The notes: generated by a model from the letters alone, not told the origin. 64,000 nt of DNA from Zasmidium citrigriseum (GCA_002786025.1 NHNW01000051.1:186001-250000); one strand, 5' to 3'; positions 33,130-45,438 are shown, counted from the first letter of the stretch. Numbers and translations: made by a program.

Positions 33130-35134
33130 CGCCGTGTGCTCGCAGCGTCCCGCCCTGGCAGGCTCTGCAGCACCGCTTGAGCAACTGTTTCAGGCCTTTT
33201 TGCAGATCCTAAGGCATCTTTTGCTCTTCACAAATTCGTCAAGGGTGTAGACCGGTGGATACGGGCCGGAAGAGGTGCGATTAGTGTCGGAGGCAGCTGA
33301 AAGATCGCAGAACCGCACGGTGGGGAGAGGACAGACGACAGCGGCGAGGAAGACGATACTACTTGATTACAATCCTCCGGCGGCGCACAATAGGATGAGA
33401 TATGACAGGATAGGATAGAATGGGTGGACAGGAGGACGGTGCGGGCCAGAGCGAGGCAGCAGAGGCCGTGGCGGTACTCTTCTCCTGGCAACGAAAGCAG
33501 TTATTCCAGGCTTCCAGTGCTGCAGGTACCTGACAGGGAATGGCTCGGCGGAGAGCACAGCATCATTGGAAGACGACGGCGCGCACGGTTGCGATGCCGA
33601 GCAAGGTACGCACGGCAGCACCAAAGCATGCCATTCCTCAGCGCTGCGCAGGCGGGCAGGTTGGCGTGGAGATGTGAGATCCAATTCCCTGCCCACCGTT
33701 GTGCCACTGACAACGCAACGGCCGTACCCCCGTCTGGCCATGGCCCTCGACTGTTCGACCCAATGTCGTCCATTTGCTCGTTTATTGCTGCTCCTCATGC
33801 AAGAAATCGGAGCACGCGAAGTCAGGCAAGCCCACGCAAAGCTCGTCGAACCCTTTCCAACGCCTGGCGAGCTCTGACACCCTATCACCGCATCGCCGCC
33901 AGACAGCCCTGCGGCCGCTAAAATCCTCATCGTTTGCTCAGCTCACCTCGTCAAAATCTTGATTAAAAGCCATTCATTCACTCAAATCAAGCCCTTGAAC
34001 GAACGAGGAAGGCACTAATCTCCGTCATCCATTCCCTCCATTCTTCTTACCAAACGACCATTCTCCTCCTTCCAAGAAGATGTTCTCATCCGAGGGGCAC
34101 GCCTTCTCTTCTTCTACCACGGCAAGTCTTATCATCATCATCAATCGTCCACCCGTCGATCATGATCAAGCCCCTCCTTGCAAAAAGAACAGCCGTAGCA
34201 GACAAGGTTCCTCCGGATTGTCGGGTCGGGTCCAGCAAGCCCGATTCCAAGCTGGCCCGCGCATCTCCTTCCCATCTCCCATCGTCAGCATCGTATCGCC
34301 CATTGCGTGCTCTGCAGGCCGTTGGCGGCCCTGCACATGCAAGGTACGGAGATATAATTCCCACCACACGCCCTTGGTATGCACGTCGCAAAAGCGACGT
34401 TTCTTGCTCGCCTTGTACCACCATCCATGAATCGTGGAGCTGTCATTTCGCCGCCACATCCGAGAGGGACTCATCATCATAATCTCGACCTCACCTCCTT
34501 ATTACAAGAAGCAAGTTCCGTAAGCTGGGACGAACAGGGAGTGTGAGCCGCAAACCCGTTCTCATCATAGTTCGCTTTTGCTCGCGTGCGCTAAGATCTA
34601 ACGAAATGCCCCGTCCAAGGGTCCGCTTCGAGGCAGAGCAGAGCAGAAAGTCTGGTAGCTTTACGCCTTCTAAAACACATGCGGCATCCTTCGCTCAGCC
34701 CTTTCGTCTCGTCGTATCATCTCATGGAGTCCTGAGAAATATGTACAAGTGTACTTCCCTCCCTCACCACCGTTTGAAAGAGCAGTTTCACTCGTTCCAC
34801 GGCAAAGCGACATCGCAACCCATGCGAACACTCTTCCCATCCCGCCGGAACCGACACCGCATCTCGTCATTCCCTCCTGGCAGCTGCAGCCCGCAAGATA
34901 ATCATACCAGAAATCTCATATGCCTCCCTCTGCTCGGCACTTGATCAATGCCAACAGCGAAAGGTTTGATTCTTGCCGTCTCATGAATCATCGTCCCGCA
35001 TGTGAGAAAAGTTTATATAGGGCTGTCCGAGGAGCACCTTCTTCATCATCTATTCGAGTCTATTCCCCACGAACCTTTACGCCGACGCTGCCCAAAGATG
35101 CCAGATCACTCACACTTTCTCCCAATTATCAAAT
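33130..35134. other. Long intergenic region
   Basis: This 2.0 kb stretch lies between the PHD gene start (minus) and the MFS transporter stop (minus). Many frames of 60-190 codons overlap on both strands, which is characteristic of GC-rich non-coding DNA. None has a domain or convincing splicing. It probably holds the PHD gene promoter and possibly a non-coding transcript. Confidence 0.4.
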
Positions 35135-36945
35135 CTACTTTTCGGGATCTCCTTGTAAATGCCGCTGAAGATTCGATTCATTTTGCTCTTGCCGTTCTTG
35201 GAGTCGTCGCTCTTTCTCTTCCTCCTCGGCTTTCTTCCGTTTCAGTTCCTGACACCATTTACTGTTCGCTCGGATTCGTTCGCCGTATCGGATGAATACA
35301 AAAGGGACAACGCCCATTGCTATGCTAACAAATCCAAGGAGACTGCATGCCCAGTTGATTCCTAGTGTGTGGTACATCGGCCGCGCCGCAAAAGGCAGGA
35401 CAACGCCAAAGATGCTGCGCGAGCAAGATGCTGCGCCCATGGCACTGGCGGCGAAGACTTCGTAGGCATCCACGATGTAGTTGATCAAGGCCATGAAGAT
35501 GAGTAGGAAGCCTATGCCGAAGGGTAGCGCTGAGAGCGTGGGCACGATCCAATGCACACCAGGCCTAGCTGTCCAACCCAGCCAGAAGAGACTGATAGCG
35601 AACAGCGGCGCACCAAGACAGGCAACTGGCAGACGGACGTACTCCTCCTTTTGAGACCATGCTGGTGGTGGCGACTTATTGCGAGCTTTATCGAGATGGT
35701 GCTCCCAGAAGAGGTAGATGAATCCGGAAAGCAGAGCTCCGACGCCGATGGGAATGAAGGTGAGACCTTCTTGACCAGCAGTGAAGCCGTAAGTACCCTG
35801 AAAGATGATCGGGTAGGCCTGGAAATAAATGTAGAAGATGGCGTAGGCAACGCTGAGGTAGAGACAACTGAACAATACGATCCATTCGAAGAGGAACATT
35901 CGGACTGGTCTTGTTAGTACGACGGTTGTGAATTCTTGCCAGCTCTGCTTCTCCAATTCAATAGGAGCGACGATATTCGCATTGCCTGTCTTTGCTCGGA
36001 GTGCCTGCGCTCTTCGCTTGAGCAAGATAGGACCGTACGTCTCTGGCATGAAGAGAACGAAAGGCCACGTCACGCCAGCGATCATGAGAGCGACCCAATA
36101 TGGCCAGCGCCAGGAGACCGTGGCAATAAAGCCGCTGATTATGGGCCCTGCCAGCGGCCCCCAGGTCGTCGCCGCCATGAATGCAACCATAGCTCTTCCA
36201 CGGGCTTTAGGTGTATCGTAAATATCAGCGTACATGCCGCCGATGACGGACACTGGCGTCGATGCTCCAATGCCCACGAGGAGTCGCATGATGATCAAGC
36301 CTGAGAAAGTCGGTGCGAGGGCACAGCCTAGATGGAAAGCCGTGAATACCGCGAAGGTGGCCACCACTATCCACTTTCGTCCAAAGGATTCACTCATGGG
36401 TGCGAAGACCTACAAGAAGTTAGCCCTACCTCACTTCACTTGATTTTTAGGCATACCAGTGGTCCGAGGACGTATCCTATAAGGTATATCGATACTGGTA
36501 GTACTAGCAATGACTGATTGGTGATGTCAAAGTACTCGCTCGTCTCTTTCGAAGCGCCGGATGGCAGGGCACTGCCGATTGTGCTGTTCATCACCAACGC
36601 CATGCATGTGAGCAGCACATACGTCTTTCGGCCATTGCTCCAGTTGTAGGGATTCTCTGGATCTCCTTTGCGAAAAGTTACGATTGTGTACTGGTCCGCT
36701 TCATGCTGGCTCGAGCATCGAGAAGTAGGATGTGATGATTCCCTCGAATTGTCGCCGGACTTGATCTCATTCTGTTTCTCCACTTCTTGCTCGACAGGAG
36801 CCGCTTCAACTGAATCACAATTTCTCATGGCACCTGCATCGGTGCAGTCGCCGGTAATGCCTCCGGTCGCCTTTTGTATCCCCTCGCGAACTTCGGGAAT
36901 GGGCGTTGACTCCTCATCTGCATCTCTCTTGGCGGCAGGACTCAT
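35135..36945 (-). CDS. MFS multidrug/polyamine-type transporter (DHA1)
   Basis: This is a drug:H+ antiporter-1-like transporter of the plasma membrane. Exons are 36945-36457 and 36409-35135; the 47 bp intron has a GTATG donor, a GCTAAC branch and a TTGTAG acceptor, and the product has 587 residues. The acidic cytoplasmic N-terminus ends in ENPYNWSNGRK, the entry motif of fungal polyamine/drug transporters. After it come 12 hydrophobic segments. Motif A is in its usual place as MSESFGRKWI, created across the splice junction (GPLVFAPMSESFGRK). The TM5 region reads GPLAGPIISGFIATVSWRWPYW. The C-terminal tail is Lys/Glu/Gln-rich. The substrate cannot be read from the sequence; polyamines, azoles or natural products are typical. 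Confidence 0.88.
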
Positions 36946-37463
36946 GACGGAAAGTGAAGGTCAGAAGATCGCACATTGGAGATGCGATCGGTGGACATGA
37001 GAATAATTGTCGACGTTTGAGAGAGCTTCGCAACTGTGTCGGAGTTATCGAGCTATGTGCCTAAAACTCCTGCTAATGACAGCCTCTTACCGCCACTCGA
37101 CGCATAACCGTGAAGGCCTTGCATTTCGAAGCTCTAGGTGGACGGTTAATCGGCATCCATCGAATCGCTTGGTAGTTGGGTCAATGCAAAGCCGACCTCG
37201 GCTACTGATACCCGTGCCGCGTTCGCAGCAAAGCACACCTTTCGGCGGCCAGGCGGAAGTGCGGCCGTGCTTCTGCAGTATCGCATCTGCATGATCGTGG
37301 ATCTCGTGACAGCGTGTGTTGTACAGCAGTCGCTGAACAATGCATGAATGCACGTCGACGGACTTGGTCGCTCTTGTCGCTGGCGCTGTTTCACCGTTGA
37401 GAAGACGTGGTGGCCATGTGAACCAGTCCAGATTGTTCTTCCTTGCATGTCATGTGGCACTGC
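36946..37463. other. Intergenic on the minus strand
   Basis: This contains the MFS promoter and the prefoldin 3' side. No gene is visible. Confidence 0.4.
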
Positions 37464-38021
37464 TCATGCCTCGAGATTGATACTCTTGCCAAAACGGCCG
37501 TAGAGCGCTGCTTTGAGCTCCTGCATCTCCTCGCGAAGCTCAGTCAGTCTCTCCTCAACGGTCGTGACCTCGCCGTCGATGCGCTCGACTGAAGCGGAGA
37601 GCAGTTCCTGTACTTCGGGTACAGGAAGGTTGAAGAAAGTGTCGCCGATTTTGTACCTGCGATCGTAAGCAAGCTGCAGTGGACGAGGGATTGTGTAACC
37701 ATACGGGACCTTGTCGTCTTCGTCTGCAAGCTCAAGCTCAGTCGACACTTCCTCAAGATCCTCCTTGTCTTTCTGGACAAGTGTTAGCCTGTGCGCGTAT
37801 ACAGACTTTTTCATAGCTTACCTGCTTGGCTTTCAATTCTTCTTCCAAGAGCTTCTGGCGAGAATGGAGCCTGCTGAAGCGATTGATCTTTTCTTGATCT
37901 TCGCGGCGAACCTCCTTCTCCTCTCCAATCTGCTCCTCCTCCTCGCGGGAGAGCTGTCATTGTCAGGGGTTTCTCAATACACAAGACCCGTCTCATCACT
38001 CACCATACGTCTTGATAGCAT
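37464..38021 (-). CDS. Prefoldin subunit 4 (beta type)
   Basis: Prefoldin is a six-subunit cytosolic co-chaperone that hands actin and tubulin to the CCT chaperonin. Three exons (38021-38004, 37953-37822, 37772-37464) encode 152 residues; the 50 and 49 bp introns have standard ends. The first exon has only 18 bases (MLSRRM). The middle exon starts LSREEEEQ and forms the first coiled coil (QEKINRFSRLHSRQKLLEEEL). The central loop (YGYTIPRPLQLAYDRRYKIGDTFFNLP) corresponds to the hairpin region, where the family typically has a KIGE-F-- segment. The second helix ends the protein (VTTVEERLTELREEMQELKAALYGRFG). Length and order match the family. Confidence 0.9.
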
Positions 38022-39302
38022 TTTGGCGAATTCTTCTCAGATGAAGGGGATCCTGATTGATGTTTCCGCAAAGTGAGTACTCAAAGTGAGCAGGCACGTG
38101 TCGTCACGCTAAAATGTCGGACATTTCCGCCGAGCCGCGCACGGAGCAGCGGTGGCCCAAGCTCCTCCGCAGCTTAAATACTCGTCTTCCTCCCTTCTCA
38201 ATCCTTCTTCCTTTCTTCTTCATACTTACCTTGAGGGGGTTGATGGCGCTCACGAATGCCGTCGCCCGTTCAGTCCTCCTGCATTGCACAGCGCGGCGAG
38301 GACTGGGCGCAAGTCTCCTTCGGGGGCCTTGGCCTCGCAATTTTTGCTGGCAACCTCGCGGCTTCGGCTGCTCCTTTTTCATCACGTCGTCGCCTAGGGC
38401 GCAGGCTTGGAGAAGAAGAAAGTCCCCCAACTGCCAACCACCACTGTCATTATGCGAGTCTTCATGCCGGACCGCAGTGTCGCCATCGCTGTGCTACTGC
38501 CGCTGCCGCTGCCACGTAGCCGTGCAATGCAGAAGACGCGACTAGGTCATGAGCATTCATGAGCGCCTCAACACCCTCACCAACAACGACCATCGCACCG
38601 CCACCGGCTTTGGAGTCGCTCACGCCGCCTACACTTCAGCACGTCACCGACCGCCTGGCAGTTCAGTCGCTGTCGACGAGTCCAGGCATCCTCATCACAT
38701 GCCGCCCTGCTCAGCAACCGCTGGAATGCCACTCTCAACAACCTGCTCAGCAAGATCATGCTTCCCGACGGAACGCCATGATGGGCCTGGCGAGGCAGTC
38801 CGTCGGATCGCAAAGAGGAGGATGGGAGAAGATAGACACCTGGAGGAGTCACGGCCCTCTCGTGGACACGGCGGACGGCGGTGGACATAGAGCTGGCGCA
38901 GTGCATGCCTCGAACCTCTCGTTCAGTCGTCGGCTACTCCGATACCATGCCACTCAATACACTGTGAAAATCTACCGCTCTCAAATGCTCCTTTGAGCGC
39001 TCAATCTCGTACTCTCAGCTACCTATGATTTCCCAGCTTCTTCCTCTGATGCCAGCCCGTTTTTTGCAATCCCGTAGTGCGCCACTTCGAAACGCTAGTA
39101 CGGATGACAACATTATCTCACAAGGCCTTGTCAAGCTCCATATGAGCAAGAAATCCAGTGCGGGACGAATCACTTCTGTATCATGAGTGTTGGGATCGAG
39201 AGCCTGTCGATCCACCCAGCTCCCAAGCCGCGAAGCCAAATTCTGAACTTTCTCTGAACTCCCACCTCTACCTTCTTCTCACCACGATCATTACCCGTCA
39301 AA
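38022..39302. other. Intergenic between divergent genes
   Basis: This 1.3 kb stretch between the prefoldin start (minus) and the next plus-strand gene contains several overlapping chance frames (for example 38114-38545). None has supportable coding character. Confidence 0.4.
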
Positions 39303-39869
39303 ATGGCCATCCGACAGCGCAAAGCACCCGCCGAAAAGCCAAAGCCCGAGATGCGAGAGTCTTCGAGTTCCGACGAGGACGCCATACCGCAAGAAGAGTA
39401 TCACACCGAGCCTTCAGACGATGGACACGAGCCTGAGGAAGCGCCTCTGGAAGAGGAATTTCACACAGACCCCGAAGATGCCTCGCCCGAACCAGAGACC
39501 GACACTCCACTCCTCCCTGCTGCTCTCCTGAGAGCAAAACCCAGCACACCTGGCGTGCGCATCGAGTGGGACAAAATGTCGCAAAAAGAGAGAAAGGCGC
39601 TGCGGGATGAGCTGGGCTTGAGTATGAAAGAGCTGCGAAGTGAGGCACAGCGGAATGGAGTCATCGATGCAGGCAGGATGGCGCAGTTGAAGAGAGGAGT
39701 GAGGCCTGCTGAGAAGGTTGCTGGTGGGCGGATTGCGAAGAACAAGAGGAGGGGAGCGAAGCCGACTTTGTCGGGCAAGCAGAAGTTGATTGAGCAGAAG
39801 AGTCGAGAGACAAGGAAAAGGAATGCGAAGGGTGGGGAGCAGAGGACGGTGAAGAAGAGGAAGGGTTGA
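39303..39869 (+). CDS. Hypothetical acidic/basic protein, probably nuclear
   Basis: I do not recognise this 188-residue, single-exon protein. The first half is acidic, with a duplicated element (EEYHTEPSDD and EEFHTDPEDA). The second half is strongly basic. In between lies a short helical segment (WDKMSQKERKALRDELGLSMKELRSEA) that looks folded. The C-terminus has several clusters suitable as nuclear or nucleolar signals (KNKRRGAKP, TRKRNAKGG, VKKRKG). Such layouts are common in ribosome-biogenesis or chromatin factors, but that is a guess. It converges with MHF2, 149 bases away. Confidence 0.65.
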   Translation: MAIRQRKAPAEKPKPEMRESSSSDEDAIPQEEYHTEPSDDGHEPEEAPLEEEFHTDPEDASPEPETDTPLLPAALLRAKPSTPGVRIEWDKMSQKERKALRDELGLSMKELRSEAQRNGVIDAGRMAQLKRGVRPAEKVAGGRIAKNKRRGAKPTLSGKQKLIEQKSRETRKRNAKGGEQRTVKKRKG

Positions 39870-40018
39870 ACTCTATCGAAGGGGTATCTCATGAGACTGT
39901 GTACACTGCACAAACTTGGCGCCGGCATCCTCGACCACGACCCCTCCGAATCGAAAGCTACTGCCACGCATCATACCGCCAGATATGCATCGCTCGCCAG
40001 AATCATCTCACTGCGCCC

Positions 40019-40726
40019 TCAAAATTCCAGCAGCAGTCCAGCGGCGACTTTCTCCAAATCCTCGACCTCCAGCCACCCTTCGTCCATCTCCCCACACTCT
40101 CCTCGCTCCGCCTTCTCCCTCTTCTCGGCTTCGGCCCTCGCAATCGCCTCCCTAACAAAGACCTCGACATACTTCTGCAGCACCTGAATGGCGTGGGTAT
40201 CGATCTTGGTATTCTTATCCGCAAACGCCTCGTGCAAGAGTCGGATCAACAGAGGTTGCGGGATAGACGGGATGGAGTCAGACTGAGAAGGCTCAGGTAA
40301 ACCAGGCTCCTCGGGAGGGTCGGAGGGTATTGGGTCGAGGGACAGATCTCGCGCTGAGTCTTTGCGGCGAAGAGCTGAGTTCTTGCTCGGTTGTGCTTTC
40401 TTTCGCTTCGTAGTCGCAGCCAAAGGATCATCTTCTAGAGTCTCCGAGTCCTCGTCTCCGCTCCCAGCTTCACCGACCGCATTCCCGTTTGTGAGGTCTC
40501 CGAACCCATCTTCATCCTCCTCGCTGTCTGAGACAGGTATTGACTTCGCGGGCTTGGCTGTCTTCTTGGGAGTCGGCTTCTTCGCAGTTGTGGCTTTCGC
40601 CGATTTGACCGATGTCTCGGATTCCGTCCGGGCGATCTTGGACGGTCGAAGAGGTTTGAAGGCTGGTGTTTTCCTTTTGGATGATGGGTATACGACCGCC
40701 TCTTTGGGCTCCTTTCGTGGCGGCAT
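40019..40726 (-). CDS. mhf2: MHF2/CENP-X histone-fold protein
   Basis: CENP-X (MHF2) pairs with CENP-S (MHF1) in a histone-fold complex that acts at kinetochores and with the FANCM/Mph1 helicase in DNA repair. The single exon encodes 235 residues. About 150 N-terminal residues are disordered and Lys/Ser/Glu-rich, with nuclear-signal-like clusters. The last ~85 residues form the fold: LLIRLLHEAFADKNTKIDT, then AIQVLQKYVEVFVREAIARA, then VEDLEKVAAGLLLEF at the very end. This C-terminal position and the -LE--DLEKI-P-LLLDF-type ending are typical of the family. Yeast and human MHF2 are only 80 residues, so the long N-terminus is a filamentous-fungal type extension. Confidence 0.88.
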   Translation of the reverse strand: MPPRKEPKEAVVYPSSKRKTPAFKPLRPSKIARTESETSVKSAKATTAKKPTPKKTAKPAKSIPVSDSEEDEDGFGDLTNGNAVGEAGSGDEDSETLEDDPLAATTKRKKAQPSKNSALRRKDSARDLSLDPIPSDPPEEPGLPEPSQSDSIPSIPQPLLIRLLHEAFADKNTKIDTHAIQVLQKYVEVFVREAIARAEAEKREKAERGECGEMDEGWLEVEDLEKVAAGLLLEF

Positions 40727-40781
40727 CTTTGTGGTTGTTTCGTGACTTGGGACGCGGACTGGGAAGGTTTGAAGATGCAGG

Positions 40782-41105
40782 CTAGCGTTGCACTTTCGCG
40801 TTGCGGGAGTGGGATTGCGGGGTGGACTTCATCAGGTCGTCGAGGTGAATGAACTTTCCTCTTCTTTTCTCTTTCGCAAAGACCAAGATCATGGTGACAA
40901 TGCTCATGAGAACGACCGACACGCCGCCCTGCATTGGCAGAGACGCGGGCGGCGCGAGTGCAGAGCTGAAGTGGCTCAGTCTGACCGCACTGCCTTGTGT
41001 AACCGCAATGGGCAGCATGTTTCCACTGACATTCCCCCCTTCTTGGTCTCGAACATTCATCTCATTCTCTCGCGGCACTGAATTTTTGAAATGCGTTGCT
41101 GACAT
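40782..41105 (-). CDS. Doubtful small ORF with one membrane segment
   Basis: The frame encodes 107 residues beginning MSATHFKNSVPREN. It contains a single hydrophobic segment (GVSVVLMSIVTMILVFA) followed by positive residues (KEKRRGKF), as in a single-span membrane protein. It lies only 16 bases from the start of the divergent HET gene and 56 bases upstream of MHF2 on the same strand, so it would have to share their promoters. No family is recognised. It may be chance; overlapping frames exist on the plus strand. Confidence 0.25.
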   Translation of the reverse strand: MSATHFKNSVPRENEMNVRDQEGGNVSGNMLPIAVTQGSAVRLSHFSSALAPPASLPMQGGVSVVLMSIVTMILVFAKEKRRGKFIHLDDLMKSTPQSHSRNAKVQR

Positions 41106-41120
41106 CAGTCTCCTAGCAGG

Positions 41121-43098
41121 ATGTCGAAGAAGGCAAAGAGAAGGACTGCTGGCGGGCCAACCGGCAGGCCGCTTTATTCGCCCCTGGACATCAAGGCTCA
41201 GGAGATTCGCTTGATGACCATCATGCCACTTGGTGCAATGGAAATGGACGACACGCCGGTGCGCTGCTCTATGCATGTGCTTAGAATCTCTGAGGCACGT
41301 CAGTCTCACTACACTGCACTGTCATACTGCTGGGGCGATTCCAACGATACCGTAGAAGTCGAGATCAACGGCCAGAATCTCAAGATCACAAGAAACCTCT
41401 CAGATCTGCTGGGAGTGCTCCGAGCGTCGTATAGGAGAATTAAGGCAACAAGAAAGTCATCGAAATCCAGTTTACCTCCTGTTTGGGCCGATGCTATCTG
41501 CATAGATCAATGCATCCTTCGCGAAAGGAGTCGCCAGGTTGCGCTCATGAAGGCCATCTACAGCTCGGCCGACCAGGAAGTCGTGTGGCTGGGCTATCCT
41601 CAAGAGGATCCTGGAGAATATTTGCTTCGGACCAATGCGTGGAAGCCTCGATCATCGCCTTATGCAGGATTGTCCGGCGAGTGGAAGGGCGGATGTGGCG
41701 ATCGCCGTTGTGATGCTTGTGAGAAGACTGTCGAAACGATTACGTCGCCCGATGTCGCCAACTTTTTAAGAATGCTACTGGACTCAGATTGGTGGTCGCG
41801 AATTTGGACAATACAGGAGGTCGCGCTTTGCTCCAATGTGGCGGCATTCTGGGGCAAACATAAGTTCTCTTTTCACGATCTGCAGAGTTGGCTCCACCAC
41901 GTGGTTTTCCGCCTTCTCCAAGTCCCCATGTTTGTTACGAGCATCGAGACTGATGGCTCACTCATCTCGCGCTCGTTGCTCACATCTGAATATCTGTTTC
42001 GGAAGCGAAGAGCCCTAGAAATTGCACGCGTCGGCCTTCACGAGCGACTACCAAAGCTCAGCGTCGGCGAGATATTGAATTGTCTCAGCGCAGTATCCGA
42101 GCGCAAATGTCTGGAGCCTCGGGACCGTATCTACAGCATCATGAGCCTCTTTCCACACAACCTCAACCTTCAGCCGAACTACGCCAGACGTCTGTCAGAT
42201 GTCTTCCAGGACGGAACCCTCGGATTAATGCAATTCATGCAATCGCCTGCATTACTGATGATGGCAGGGCTGCAGACTCGAAATGACACAGACTTAGCAT
42301 CCTGGGTGCCTGATTACCGCCTCATGCAGGACCTACCTGCACTCAGCGGACATGCCGATGGCCAGCGACACTCATTCTCGAGTCCGGCTTACACATACAG
42401 CCGAGCTAATCGATTGACGGTATCCGCACTACTGATGGACGAAGTGACCTGGGTCAGCCCCTGCTTTCCACGATTTTCCGAAGCGGAAGTGGAAGACCCT
42501 ACTACTGTCAAACAGATTAAGAGCGTTCTTGTGGAGTGCCTCTCTCAGCAAACCTCCACGGATATACAGACCAGTACCTACGAAAGAAACGAAGCCTTGC
42601 TTTGCGCGATCACGGCAGGCCGGCGCCGGTCCTGGAGGGATCTAGACCGGGACGACAGGCCTAAGGCCAATCAATACCTGGTGTCAGACGTTGTGCTCCA
42701 CTGGGTATCAGAAAAAGACGACATGGAGCAATCTGCCCTTCCTGCCGGACTTGCTGCACGCATATCCGAGCAGTGTCTCTTCGGCACCAAGAACGACAGA
42801 GTCGGTAAGGTACCGCTAATTGCCCCTCAGAAAGGAGATGTCGTCGCCATCATATCACGAGTGCCACTGCCAGTGATCATCAGGCCTGTTCGGGATCAGG
42901 GGCAAGGTGTCTATCGGCTGGTTAGAACGTGTTTATATTGCCATGGTATGTGAGGTGGGCTCAATGATGTTTTGAGCCTGATGCTGACTGGTTATGGCAG
43001 GTGTTATGTACGGTGAAGCCGTTCACCAAGCTGCTCGGGAAGGGACTCGCGACGATGGTAATGTGAAGAGTATGTTCCAGCAGACTGTGTTGGTGTGA
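41121..43098 (+). CDS. HET-domain protein, intact
   Basis: This is a second heterokaryon-incompatibility-type protein, 640 residues, unlike the frameshifted copy at 1.9 kb. Exons are 41121-42945 and 43001-43098; the 55 bp intron has a GTATGT donor, a CTGAC branch and a GGCAG acceptor. The HET domain covers residues ~65-250: HYTALSYCWGD, VWADAICIDQ, RSRQVALMKAIYSSAD, VVWLGYP and WWSRIWTIQEVAL. The usual mid-protein block RDRIYSIMSLFP follows, then DLASWVPDYR. The last exon completes the typical HET C-terminal motif CHGVMYGEAV, which confirms the splice. HET proteins act in non-self recognition after hyphal fusion; partners cannot be told from the sequence. Confidence 0.88.
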
Positions 43099-43429
43099 GG
43101 TGGTGCTACCCTTCTTCTTCCGCCCGAACTGGAAAATCAGCTCTCTCTGGAAAATTTATTGACACTAAGCTCTTGAAGGGTTTGCTACACTCTCAGGGTT
43201 TGCGACAAAAGTAGAGACCGCTACGGATACCTTGCAATTTGACCGGAGCCCCGAGGGTAGTATCGAACAGAGACATTTACCTGTAGGCCTGCTGTTGCTT
43301 TGCTACCCAGTGTCCTGGCTGACTCTTTATCGCATTGCACATTACTTCGTCTAACGAGCGTCTATATCATCATGCGTCCTGTATGTACAGTGTCATTTTC
43401 TTCATCCCTCGTCACACATCCACCTTCCC
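43099..43429. other. Intergenic, convergent 3' ends
   Basis: This lies between the HET gene and the PhoD-type phosphatase gene. No gene is visible. Confidence 0.45.
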
Positions 43430-45438
43430 CTATACGACAGACATGTTGTAGTTCGTAATCAGCCACTCCCCATTCTCAGTATTATGCGTGATGTTGGTCT
43501 GCTTAATCATACCTCCTTTCAAACTCCCGCTCTCCGCAACACCATTCGAGATGGGGCGCTGCAATCGGTTCTCACCACTCTTGACCGTGAAGTTCGCGAG
43601 AGAGATCTCATACGGGTTGCGAGTGACGAGCGTCGGGAGACCGAAGAACGAAGCGTTGACTTCGTCGTAGGACATGTGCAGTTCGAAGTACCCGCGGTAG
43701 TACAGGTCGTTCCAGTGCAGTTCAGGGTTGTGCGCCTCGAGCCAGTCGGAGTAGTTGTTGGCAGAGGCGAGGGTGATGTTGGGGCCATAGGGGCAAGGCG
43801 AGGAGACCGCGGAGCCGGCGAACTCGACGCCGAGAGAGCCGCTCCCGTTGGCCATGGAGTAATTGGCATGGTCGAGCCAGACGAGGTCAGAGACCCAAGA
43901 AGCATGGCTGTCACCAGAGATGACGATGTTGTTACCAATGTTGTTCTTGGTGAGGAAGTTGAGCGTGCGGTTGCGGTTGGATTGATAGCCGTCCCAGGCG
44001 TCGTAGTCAAGGGGGTTGACGTTGCCATAGACGACGGATTCGTTGACTTTCGAGAAGACGGTTTGCGAGCCGATGACTCTCCAGCGTGCACCACGGACTG
44101 CGGACTCGCCTAGGGAGTTGTAGAACCAGTTTTCTTGACGGCTTCCCATCATGGAACGGCCGGCGTCGTTGGAAATTTGGTGGATGTAGTCGGTGTTCCA
44201 GTAGAGGTCCGTGATGGATCGGTCGTATTGGCGGGTGTCGAGCATGATCAGGTCCAGGAGGGAGCCGATCTTGAAGTTTCGCCAGATGCGGAGTGAGTCA
44301 TCCATTTCTACCTAAACGTCAAGCAAGAAGGTCAGCAAAGATCCCAGTGTGGCTTGGGGGAAAAGCTTTGGTAAGAAGACCGGCATACCTGACGGATTGG
44401 CATCCACTCGAAGTAGGCTCGGACAGCGTTCATCTTGCGTTGGTCGACCGAGACTCCGCCATCCATGACGAACGATGCTTCAGTGTTGTTCAGCTCAGAG
44501 GCACCGTCTCTGTACGTGTTATCGGAGACCTCATGGTCATCCCAGACCGGGATCCAAGCTACAGTCTCGCATTAGCCATCAACTCCCTACGTCAACCCTT
44601 CATGCCCGCACTTACGGTAGTTCTGATGGGACAGCAGCAGGTCCATATCAGTCCTGTAAGTAGCAAGTCTCTGACGGTAGTCTTGCAACGTGTAGATAAT
44701 GCTCTCGGGCTTGGGAATACGATCGATGCTGTACCCATATCCGTAATCTCCATCACCAGCATACTCGTAGATGTAATCTCCAAGGTGAATCACAAAGTCC
44801 ACGCTATCCTTTCGCACTGGATTGCCATAGGCATTGAAGAATCCAAACGGGAAGTTGGAGCACGAGTAGATGGCAAGGCCAACCTTGGACACGTAGTCGT
44901 TCTCGGCAGGAGTGGTCTTGGTACGGCCGAGCGGGCTCGTCTTGTTGGAGTTGCAAATGTTGAACTGGTAGTAGTATCTTGTCCATGCCGTCAAGTTCTT
45001 CGCCTCGACCTTGACCGTGTAGTCGATGTCGCTGGATGTGTATGCCGTTCCACTGCTCTCCACCTCTTTGAAATCCGGAGTCCTCGCGACCTTGAACTCG
45101 ACACAGACGGGAGCTGTGGACATCTGCAGTGGTCCGTGGTTGTACAGCGGCACATAGCCACTGACAGTAGCGTTGCTGGCATTCTGAGCCATCATCGGTG
45201 CGACTCTCGTCCATAGGATAACGGAGTCTGGGTATGGATCTCCAGAAGCAACACCATGGGTGAAGTTGAGCTGGCCAGCGGTGAACTTCTTGTCGGGAGT
45301 GTTTCTCTTGTTGACCTTGTGCAAGGCAATTCCCATGCCCGGGTGGTTCTCAGAAGGGGAGCGGTAGTTCAGGTTCCTGGTCCAGCTCGCCGAAGCCAGA
45401 GTCGAACAGGCAAGGAGAGACACAAGAGAGGCCTTCAT
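43430..45438 (-). CDS. Secreted PhoD-type alkaline phosphatase/phosphodiesterase
   Basis: Exons are 45438-44616, 44558-44389 and 44311-43430; introns of 57 and 77 bp, all in phase, give 624 residues. The start at 45438 gives a clear signal peptide (MKASLVSLLACSTLASA). An upstream in-frame start at 45480 would weaken it. An N-terminal PhoD domain (FTHGVASGDPYPDSVILWTRV) is followed by the metallophosphatase core: VDFVIHLGDYIYE, NYPWIPVWDDHEVSDN and ISGDSHASWVSDL hold the expected metal ligands. Many N-x-S/T sequons fit a glycosylated extracellular protein. PhoD enzymes release phosphate from mono- and diesters, commonly under phosphate limitation. The second splice places the conserved VWDDHE directly after NYP, which supports the model. 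Confidence 0.9.

Noticed and set aside
33130..35134. Several 100-190 codon frames on both strands
   Set aside because: They overlap each other on opposite strands without coding bias or recognisable family; typical of GC-rich intergenic DNA.
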